Shown here: positions 1 to 5,031 of the stretch, one piece after another
How the letters are laid out: every line of letters begins with the position of its first letter
Position numbering within the stretch: the stretch's first letter is position 1
NCBI GenBank assembly: GCA_019307805.1
Contig: JAFDIX010000399.1
Coordinates: 1-5,826, forward strand
Source: Deltaproteobacteria bacterium
Lineage (GTDB): Bacteria; Desulfobacterota; DSM-4660; Desulfatiglandales; HGW-15
Direction of reading: 5' to 3'
DNA: 5,826 bases
Translations under genes and position numbers: made by a program
The notes under the pieces: model-generated
Databases searched by the model: none
The model's input: only the letters and a program-made list of their open reading frames with translations
Told to the model about the DNA's origin: nothing

Positions 1-102
1 AGAGAGTTGGTGAACTTAGAACGACTTTCCGGTGACCCCTTTAAAGACCCTTCTTCATGCAAATTGAGATACCTCGTGCGTATTCATTTTTAGGAGATCA
101 AG
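1..102 (+). other. Leader upstream of metV, possibly the 3' end of an unseen gene
   Basis: This stretch precedes metV. Frame 1 is open from the window edge to a TAG at 91-93, and that stop overlaps the metV Shine-Dalgarno sequence, as expected if an upstream gene ended there. The other two plus frames stop at 11-13 and 33-35. The roughly 30 residues of frame 1 resemble no family I recognise, so I do not call a gene. I see no convincing -35/-10 pair, sigma-54 site or terminator. Confidence 0.25.
92..96 (+). promoter_or_regulatory. Shine-Dalgarno site of metV
   Basis: AGGAG lies six bases before the ATG at 103, an ideal spacing that supports this start codon. Confidence 0.8.
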
Positions 103-753
103 ATGATCAGATCCATTACAAGACAAAAGCCGGAGGAGGAGATAGACCAACTCCTCGAAGGGTTGGGACGGGTGTTTATTGTTGGGTGCGGCACCTGCGT
201 CACACTCACAAACACGGGTGGCACCCCTGAAGTGGCGGATATGGGCGAAGAACTTGCAGAAAAGGGAAAGCTCAGTACCGGAAAAACCGTGCTGCCTGTG
301 GCCTGCGATCATCTGACGGGAGAGGCTTTGAAGGAATTTGGCCAACAAATTTCCCAAGCAGATGTGCTTCTGATCATGACCTGTGCATTCGGGGTTCAAA
401 CCATAGCCCGGCAACTCAAAAAGATGGTAGTCCCGGCCCTGGATACTCTGTTTATAGGCAAGGAGACCTCTGTGGGTGAGTTCAACGAAATATGCACCCA
501 ATGCGGTGCCTGCATCATCGGCGAAACCGGCGGCATTTGTCCGGTCACTTCCTGTCACAAGGGGCTGGTCAACGGACCTTGCGGTGGAACCAACGATGGA
601 AAGTGCGAGATTGATGCCAACAAGGACTGCGTGTGGACTCTGATCTATAATCGCTTGAAGGAATTAGATTGTCTGGACACCATGAGAAAATATCAAAAAC
701 CTAGAAATCATCATGGTGGAGAGCCGACACCGGGGAAATGGAAATTGAATTAA
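103..753 (+). CDS. metV: MetV-type methylene-THF reductase partner subunit, iron-sulfur/cysteine-rich
   Basis: The 216-residue protein is the small subunit of the two-component methylene-tetrahydrofolate reductase found in acetogens and many anaerobes. It should pass electrons to the flavin of MetF in the cytoplasm. Thirteen cysteines are visible. Four are in the N-terminal half (C29, C32 in GCGTC, C68, C94). A dense C-terminal block has CTQCGAC (131-137), a TGGICPV stretch (C146), C151, NGPCGG (C160), C168 and C176. The C-terminal block, ending in a CVWTLIYNRL segment, is the signature of the family annotated as 'methylene-tetrahydrofolate reductase C-terminal' (MTHFR_C). The cysteine number is consistent with about two iron-sulfur clusters, but the metal content is inferred from relatives. 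metF follows 51 bases downstream on the same strand, which supports the assignment. The start is fixed by AGGAG six bases upstream. Confidence 0.9.
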   Translation: MIRSITRQKPEEEIDQLLEGLGRVFIVGCGTCVTLTNTGGTPEVADMGEELAEKGKLSTGKTVLPVACDHLTGEALKEFGQQISQADVLLIMTCAFGVQTIARQLKKMVVPALDTLFIGKETSVGEFNEICTQCGACIIGETGGICPVTSCHKGLVNGPCGGTNDGKCEIDANKDCVWTLIYNRLKELDCLDTMRKYQKPRNHHGGEPTPGKWKLN

Positions 754-779
754 GAAAATCACAAATTGCAAGATACATT

Positions 780-796
780 CTCCTTTGCGAAAGGAG
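780..796 (+). promoter_or_regulatory. Perfect hairpin sequestering the metF ribosome-binding site
   Basis: CTCCTTT (780-786) and AAAGGAG (790-796) are exact reverse complements separated by GCG. The right arm is itself the Shine-Dalgarno sequence of metF, eight bases before the ATG at 805. In the mRNA the anti-SD arm could pair with it and lower metF initiation. The sequence shows the inverted repeat; regulation is inference. Confidence 0.6.
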
Positions 797-804
797 CTAG
801 ACAT

Positions 805-1692
805 ATGGTTTCCGCATTTAAAGACGCTTTGGAATCAGGCAAATTCGTGGTCACGTCTGAGGTGGCGCCACCCAAAGGAACGAATCTAGAGAAGATGAAA
901 CACCACATTGAACTCCTGAATGGTAAGGTGGATGCCATGAACATTACGGATCACCAGAGCTCAGTGATGCGATTTCCCTCCCTTGGCGGTGCTCTTATGG
1001 TAAAAGAGATGGGTGGTGAACCGATCTTGCAGATGACCTGTAGAGACAGGAACCGAATGGCACTGCAGGCAGATCTCTTGTTTGCTGCGAGCAGGGGCAT
1101 CAGCAATGTTCTTTGTCTTACGGGCGACTCCATTCTTTTAGGGGATCACAAGGAAGGAAAAGGGGTCTTTGATTTGGATTCCAGCCAGTTGCTGGATACC
1201 ATTCGAATGCTTGAGAAAGGGAAAGATTTAGGGGGAAACGAACTGGACGGCGGAGTGTCCTTTTGCGCAGGAGCGATCGTCACACCCGAGGCTAATCCCA
1301 TCGAACCGCAGTCGATCAAATTTGAAAAGAAGATCGATGCGGGTGCAGAATTCATCCAGACTCAAGCGGTCTATGATTTGGACAATTTTAGTAAATTCAT
1401 GGATTATGCCAGGCAGTTTCCGGTGAAGATTCTCGCAGGCATCATCCTTCTTACATCCGCGCCCATGGCCAGATTCATGAACAAAAACGTGGCGGGTGTC
1501 ATGGTTCCAATGGACCTCATTGATGAGATGGATGCTGCGCCCAAGGGAAGGAAGATAGAAAAGGGTGTGGAGATTGCGGGGCGGATGATCAAGAGAATAC
1601 ACGATGAGAATATGTGCGATGGCGTTCACATTATGGCCATCGGAAAAGAAGACCTGGTCCCGGATATCATGTCCGCAGCAGGTCTGCTATGA
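805..1692 (+). CDS. metF: Methylenetetrahydrofolate reductase, MetF
   Basis: The 295-residue flavoprotein has the MetF TIM-barrel fold. It interconverts 5,10-methylene-THF and 5-methyl-THF for the methyl branch of the Wood-Ljungdahl pathway and for methionine synthesis. Visible family motifs, in order: VTSEVAPPKG near the N terminus, where E19 matches the catalytic glutamate (E28 in E. coli); CRDRN (79-83); LTGDS (105-109), where D108 matches the flavin-contacting aspartate; FIQTQAVYD (183-191), with the substrate-site glutamine Q187; and a C-terminal GVHIMAIG. The length matches short bacterial MetF proteins. I chose ATG 805 because AAGGAG lies eight bases upstream; an in-frame TTG at 766 would add 13 residues but has no good ribosome-binding site. 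The metV neighbour indicates the two-subunit form that takes electrons from ferredoxin or an Hdr-type partner rather than directly from NADH; the actual donor cannot be read from this window. Confidence 0.95.
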   Translation: MVSAFKDALESGKFVVTSEVAPPKGTNLEKMKHHIELLNGKVDAMNITDHQSSVMRFPSLGGALMVKEMGGEPILQMTCRDRNRMALQADLLFAASRGISNVLCLTGDSILLGDHKEGKGVFDLDSSQLLDTIRMLEKGKDLGGNELDGGVSFCAGAIVTPEANPIEPQSIKFEKKIDAGAEFIQTQAVYDLDNFSKFMDYARQFPVKILAGIILLTSAPMARFMNKNVAGVMVPMDLIDEMDAAPKGRKIEKGVEIAGRMIKRIHDENMCDGVHIMAIGKEDLVPDIMSAAGLL

Positions 1693-1814
1693 TACCTCTC
1701 GAAACATCGAGTAAAGTAAAAGGGTCTGCTCTTGACCCATCTTCAATTCGATTATGACTTATTGACCCACCTAAGGATACCGGACAGCTTGCCAATAAAC
1801 CGGAAAAGGGATTT
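1693..1814. other. Convergent intergenic region between metF and htrA
   Basis: These 122 bases separate the 3' ends of two convergent genes. They hold a stem-loop with a T-tract on the minus strand (annotated separately), a small CTCGA/TCGAG inverted repeat just after metF with no T-tract, and two direct copies of TTGACCCA (1732-1739 and 1762-1769). I see no gene here. Confidence 0.7.
1713..1738 (-). terminator. Probable intrinsic terminator of the htrA transcript
   Basis: Read on the minus strand, GGGTC and GACCC (plus positions 1734-1738 and 1722-1726) form a five-pair stem with a seven-base loop, followed at once by TTTTACTTT. It lies about 77 bases past the htrA stop. The stem is short and the T-tract is interrupted, so strength is uncertain. 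No comparable T-tract follows the stem on the plus strand. Confidence 0.5.
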
Positions 1815-3158
1815 CTAAAGGGGCAGTGTCAGGGAGTATCCATAGTTTCCCCGCCTGACAAGCAGAGTCAATGAAGACAAATGATGGTATTGGCTTACTG
1901 CCTCCTTAAAGGCATCGAGGTTTTTAACAGGCATATTATTGACCTTCTTGAGAACCATCACGCCATTATTGATCCCGTATTTCCGTTTCACCTTTTCACT
2001 CACTTTACCGACCTGTAATCCCAGACGGCGGTCCACAAATCCCAGGGCCGATTCCACCGGGAAAGTGGTTGGTTGCAACCCAACATGGCGCTCCCTGCCT
2101 TTGCGGAAAAGCCCCACCTTGAGGCGGTCTCCGGGAGTAAACTCTGCAAGAATATTCCGAAAGTCCTGAATGGAAAAAACAGGCATTTTTTCGATAGTCA
2201 GAAGGACATCCCCCCGCTTTAAACCCGCGTGAAAAGCGGGGCCTTCTTGAACGACCTCCCTGATGAGAACACCCCTTCCCTCTTTCCTGGGAAGACCGAA
2301 ATGGTCTCTCAGCTCAGCCGTGAGTTCCTGGAGTTCAAGTCCCAGCCAGGGAAACCGGACTTCCCCTGCCCTGAGCAGTTCCTTGACAATGCGCTTTGCC
2401 TTGTTGATGGGAATGGCAAAGCCTATTCCCTGAGCCTTCTGATAGATGGCCGTATTGATTCCTATCAATTCTCCTTCTATGGTGAGAAGAGGCCCGCCAC
2501 TATTCCCAGGGTTGATGGAGGCATCCGTTTGAATGAAATTCCGGTAGACACGCTCCCCGGAGCGGACGGAACGCCTGAGTGCGCTCACCACGCCCGTGGT
2601 GACCGTGTGGGAAAGGCCGAAGGGATTTCCTATTGCGATCACCGTTTCGCCGATCATCATGTTATCTGAGTTTCCCATGGCCAGTTCAGGCAATTCTGTG
2701 TCCAGATCGATCCTGAGCACTGCCAGGTCAGAACGCGGATCTGCCCCCAGTATTCTGGCCTTGTATTCTATTTGCTCCGTAGTAATGACCTTTATTTCCG
2801 TTGCCTTGGCAACCACATGGTAATTGGTGACAATATATCCCTTTTTGCCATCAATGATCACCCCGGAACCCAGACTGGTGTGCTGATATTCCCTGGAAAA
2901 GAACTCAGGGAAAAAGTCCTTGAAAAAATCATTTCCTGAAAATGGAAATCTGGGACTTGCCCTTTCATGCACAATGGCACTGATATTCACCACAGCAGGG
3001 CTCGCCTTTTCTATGGCAATAACCACTTCACTACGGCGTTCGTGGCCCCAACCCTCATCCACGGGGCACAGTACTGCGGCCACCAAAATACCTATAAAAA
3101 CAGCAAGGGTGTTACTCGTCTTTTTTATACAATCAATGCGCATGTCCGAGAAAACCAT
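1815..3158 (-). CDS. htrA: HtrA/Deg-family periplasmic serine protease with two PDZ regions
   Basis: The 447-residue protein is a Deg/HtrA protease that degrades or refolds damaged envelope proteins. A hydrophobic N-terminal segment (about residues 18-31) looks like a signal peptide. The trypsin-like domain (about 45-260) has the full triad: H114 in TNYHVV, D144 in SDLAVLRI and S220 in GNSGGPL, with GIGFAIP near its end. PDZ1 (about 270-360) is complete, with GVLI, the AFHAGLKRGD element and a following strand. The PDZ2 region (about 375-447) is odd: GVMVLKKV runs straight into NNMPVKNLDAF, so the usual segment of about 20 residues carrying a G-x-P-A-x-x-A-G-L-x-x-GD-type motif is absent. Length is close to DegQ (455). 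ATG 3158 is chosen because AAGGA sits six bases upstream; a second ATG at 3143 lacks a ribosome-binding site but would shorten the long pre-signal stretch. The start overlaps the preceding gene by 26 bases, suggesting co-transcription. Confidence 0.93.
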   Translation of the reverse strand: MVFSDMRIDCIKKTSNTLAVFIGILVAAVLCPVDEGWGHERRSEVVIAIEKASPAVVNISAIVHERASPRFPFSGNDFFKDFFPEFFSREYQHTSLGSGVIIDGKKGYIVTNYHVVAKATEIKVITTEQIEYKARILGADPRSDLAVLRIDLDTELPELAMGNSDNMMIGETVIAIGNPFGLSHTVTTGVVSALRRSVRSGERVYRNFIQTDASINPGNSGGPLLTIEGELIGINTAIYQKAQGIGFAIPINKAKRIVKELLRAGEVRFPWLGLELQELTAELRDHFGLPRKEGRGVLIREVVQEGPAFHAGLKRGDVLLTIEKMPVFSIQDFRNILAEFTPGDRLKVGLFRKGRERHVGLQPTTFPVESALGFVDRRLGLQVGKVSEKVKRKYGINNGVMVLKKVNNMPVKNLDAFKEAVSQYHHLSSLTLLVRRGNYGYSLTLPL

Positions 3159-3750
3159 TAATTATCCTTTTCAATTCCTCTGTCTTCCCCCGGTAAAAGT
3201 GGTCTGCCCCATCTATGGGGTGAAACCCCGCTTCCGGGTTCCAACGGGGCAGCGATTCTTCGATGGCCTGGCAACCGGCGATCTCATCCTGCATCCCGAC
3301 AATCACCAGTTGAATTTTTTTATTGTATCCCAAAAAGGCAAAGTCCATGAAGTTGGTTGGGGGGGAAACCATGATGAGGCGATCAGCCAATTCCAGTTTT
3401 TCCAGTCCGAGGGCGCACACCCAGGCCCCGAAAGAGTATCCGGTCAGATCAATATGTTTCAGCCCCAGCCTGCTGAGATAGCCCAGCGCCGCACCCACAT
3501 CCTCCTGTTCGCCCTTTCCTTCGTCAAATGTGCCCTCACTGGCGCCCACTCCCCTGAAATTGAATCGCAGGGTGCTGTAGTTATTCGCCTGGTACGCCTC
3601 TGCAAGAGACTGAACCACGTTATTGGACATATCCCCGCCATAAAGCGGGTGGGGGTGACAAAGAACAACGCCCCGCTCCCCAGGCGCATTGTGCAGAAGC
3701 CCTTCTAAATTCAAATCACCGGAATGAAACGAAATTTTCTCTTCAGCCAT
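3133..3750 (-). CDS. Alpha/beta hydrolase, COG2945-like
   Basis: The 205-residue protein is a small cytoplasmic alpha/beta hydrolase of the short COG2945-like type; its substrate is unknown. Visible features are CHPHPLYGGD (31-40), near the expected oxyanion-hole region, the strand-turn FNFRGVGASEG (63-73) typical of these enzymes, and the nucleophile elbow GYSFG with S106. D155 (in VGMQD) and H184 (in GADHF) stand where the acid and the histidine of the triad are expected, so it should be active. There is no signal peptide or membrane segment. The gene starts 20 bases after the MBL-fold gene ends and overlaps the start of htrA by 26 bases, so all three are probably one transcript. Its ribosome-binding site is poor: the nearest purine run, GAGGGG, is 14 bases from the ATG, so translation may depend on coupling to the upstream gene. 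Esterase or dienelactone-hydrolase-like activity is possible but not shown. Confidence 0.85.
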   Translation of the reverse strand: MAEEKISFHSGDLNLEGLLHNAPGERGVVLCHPHPLYGGDMSNNVVQSLAEAYQANNYSTLRFNFRGVGASEGTFDEGKGEQEDVGAALGYLSRLGLKHIDLTGYSFGAWVCALGLEKLELADRLIMVSPPTNFMDFAFLGYNKKIQLVIVGMQDEIAGCQAIEESLPRWNPEAGFHPIDGADHFYRGKTEELKRIINGFLGHAH

Positions 3751-3770
3751 TTGCTGTTCAACCGCCCCTC

Positions 3771-4403
3771 TTACCTCAGCCAGGGATTCGACATTTTTTC
3801 GATCCCGATGGTAGAGGAAGGTTTGGGCCCATAATGGTGGCCCGGCCAGACGATTGTCTCCCCGGGTAATGTGAGGAGTCTCTCCTTGATGGATTTCATA
3901 AACTGTTCCATGGAAGCACCGGGCAAATCAGTCCGGCCAATACCTTCCACAAAGAGAGTGTCTCCTGTGAAAAGGTTCCCGTCACCGAGAAGGCAAATCC
4001 CGCCGGGGCTGTGCCCAGGAGTATGAATGACCTTGAGACTGACTTCCCCCACAGGGATATCCTCTCCGTCATTCAAGAGCCTGTCCGGCATTGGTGAAGG
4101 TTCAAATCCCCACTGGCGGGTCATATCCTGGGCGTGTCCTGAACTGAGCATGGGTGCATCCAGTTCGTGCATAAGAATTTCTGCTCCGGTGAGTGCCTTC
4201 ACTTTGGCATTTCCGCAGGTATGGTCCGGGTGTCCATGAGTGTTTATAATGGTTTCCAGATCCAGACCCTTCTCCTTAGCACGATCCACAATGCGTTCCT
4301 CGTCGCCGGCCGGATCTATGACCAATGCCTTGCCCGTTTCAGGGCAGGATATGAGGTAACAAAATACTGCCATAAACCCTACTTGTATCTGTTCAATATC
4401 CAT
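3771..4403 (-). CDS. Metallo-beta-lactamase-fold hydrolase, glyoxalase II/YcbL-like
   Basis: The 210-residue protein is a cytoplasmic dimetal hydrolase close to the compact YcbL/glyoxalase II-like group, which hydrolyses thioesters such as S-lactoylglutathione or related thiol adducts. The metal ligands are all visible: THGHPDH (H56, H58, D60, H61), TPGHSPG (H131), FTGD (D148) and PGHHYGP (H189). GRTDLPGAS and the C-terminal SSTIGIEKMSNPWL also match this group. The larger C-terminal substrate-binding domain of classical GloB is missing, as usual for the short form. The start at 4403 is chosen because AGGAG lies five bases upstream; an in-frame ATG at 4490 would add 29 residues with no family resemblance, running into the repeat element. 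It is followed 20 bases later by the alpha/beta hydrolase. The physiological thioester is unknown, especially in an anaerobe that may lack glutathione. Confidence 0.9.
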   Translation of the reverse strand: MDIEQIQVGFMAVFCYLISCPETGKALVIDPAGDEERIVDRAKEKGLDLETIINTHGHPDHTCGNAKVKALTGAEILMHELDAPMLSSGHAQDMTRQWGFEPSPMPDRLLNDGEDIPVGEVSLKVIHTPGHSPGGICLLGDGNLFTGDTLFVEGIGRTDLPGASMEQFMKSIKERLLTLPGETIVWPGHHYGPKPSSTIGIEKMSNPWLR

Positions 4404-4407
4404 AATG

Positions 4408-4413
4408 TCTCCT
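4408..4413 (-). promoter_or_regulatory. Shine-Dalgarno site deciding the MBL-fold start
   Basis: On the minus strand AGGAGA ends four bases before the ATG at 4403. It favours this start over the in-frame ATG 87 bases further upstream, which has no comparable site. Confidence 0.75.
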
Positions 4414-4467
4414 AATGTTGTGTCCCACATGAAATTTACATAACTCGAACTTGACTTTATCGTTATT

Positions 4468-4523
4468 GCTTCTTGAAAGTGGGATTTCAAATTTCAAATG
4501 ACAAAACTCAAATCTCAAGAAGC
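4468..4523. repeat. 56-base inverted-repeat element with internal heptamer repeats
   Basis: GCTTCTTGA (4468-4476) and TCAAGAAGC (4515-4523) are perfect 9-bp inverted repeats at the two ends. Inside, 4484-4518 reads as five 7-base units: ATTTCAA, ATTTCAA, ATGACAA, AACTCAA, ATCTCAA. The right arm contains the thioesterase stop codon. There is no T-tract in either direction, so it is not a standard terminator. It could be a small palindromic dispersed repeat, a remnant of a non-autonomous mobile element, or an RNA-processing hairpin; its presence elsewhere in the genome cannot be judged here. Confidence 0.65.
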
Positions 4524-5009
4524 GGGAAACCTTGCAAAAAGTGAAACCATTTGGTTTTTGAGATCATCGGGTATGGTGGAAAGCTTGTCCTTTGCGATCG
4601 AAACAAACTCACCACTTCCCTTTACCAGGAGACGGTTCTCCCGGTCTCTGATTTCCGCACTGCCCATGAACCTTGGAGGTTTTGAAACATCAACGATTTT
4701 CCCCATGACTTTCAGAGGGGTTCCCACCAGGACGGGTTTCACGTATTTTATATTCATATGGCGGGTCACAAGGAATACCTTCTGTGAATACATAATGGTC
4801 CATGACATGATTTCATCCAGAAGCGTGGAGATAATACCTCCGTGCACGACCCCGTCCCATCCTTCATGGTGTTTACCTAAAGTGATCTCTGTGCACACCT
4901 TGTCACCCAGGCTGTAGAATTCGAGATTCAATCCAATGGGATTGGCAGTACCACAGGCAAAACAGCCATGCCCCTCCAGCTTGGGAATAAGCACTTTCTC
5001 TTCTTTCAT
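4515..5009 (-). CDS. PaaI-like hotdog-fold thioesterase
   Basis: The 164-residue protein belongs to the hotdog-fold acyl-CoA thioesterase superfamily (PaaI/4HBT type), which hydrolyses acyl-CoA or similar thioesters in the cytoplasm. It begins with the GCFACGTANPIGL motif (C16, C19) common in a subgroup of these proteins. The central catalytic motif is VVHGGIISTLLDE, with HGG at 56-58 and D65/E66 at the start of the hotdog helix. The strand VTRHMNIKYVKPV and a later GSAEIRDRENRLLVKGSGEFV complete the fold. Length is normal. ATG 5009 is chosen because GGAGA lies eight bases upstream; a GTG at 5045 would add 12 residues and overlap mltF, without a usable ribosome-binding site. The gene starts 22 bases after the mltF stop, so the two are probably one operon. 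The natural acyl substrate cannot be told. Confidence 0.88.
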   Translation of the reverse strand: MKEEKVLIPKLEGHGCFACGTANPIGLNLEFYSLGDKVCTEITLGKHHEGWDGVVHGGIISTLLDEIMSWTIMYSQKVFLVTRHMNIKYVKPVLVGTPLKVMGKIVDVSKPPRFMGSAEIRDRENRLLVKGSGEFVSIAKDKLSTIPDDLKNQMVSLFARFPAS

Positions 5010-5017
5010 GCACTCTG

Positions 5018-5022
5018 TCTCC
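5018..5022 (-). promoter_or_regulatory. Shine-Dalgarno site deciding the thioesterase start
   Basis: GGAGA on the minus strand lies eight bases before ATG 5009, in the 22-base gap after the mltF stop codon. It supports the shorter protein. Confidence 0.65.
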
Positions 5023-5031
5023 AAAACCACT

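Noticed and set aside
55..558. Minus-strand open frame (167 codons) opposite metV
   Set aside because: metV in the opposite strand has a strong family signature and ribosome-binding site; the antisense translation resembles nothing known.
766..804. TTG start adding 13 residues to MetF
   Set aside because: No ribosome-binding site precedes it, while ATG 805 has AAGGAG at eight bases and matches the usual MetF N terminus. It is kept only as a possible rare start.
1698..1711. CTCGA-AACA-TCGAG hairpin as a metF terminator
   Set aside because: The stem has only five pairs and is followed by TAAAGTAAAA rather than a T-tract on the plus strand.
2920..3708. Long plus-strand open frame (262 codons) antisense to htrA and the alpha/beta hydrolase
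   Set aside because: It runs across two well-supported minus-strand genes, has no recognisable domain, and shows composition expected of an antisense shadow frame.
4404..4490. 29-residue N-terminal extension of the MBL-fold protein
   Set aside because: The extension has no family similarity, comes partly from the repeat element, and lacks a ribosome-binding site; AGGAGA supports the start at 4403.
4404..4514. Promoter for the MBL-fold gene in the 111-base gap
   Set aside because: Several AT-rich hexamers loosely resemble -35 or -10 boxes on the minus strand, but no pair has both good matches and 16-18 base spacing; no sigma-54 motif is seen.
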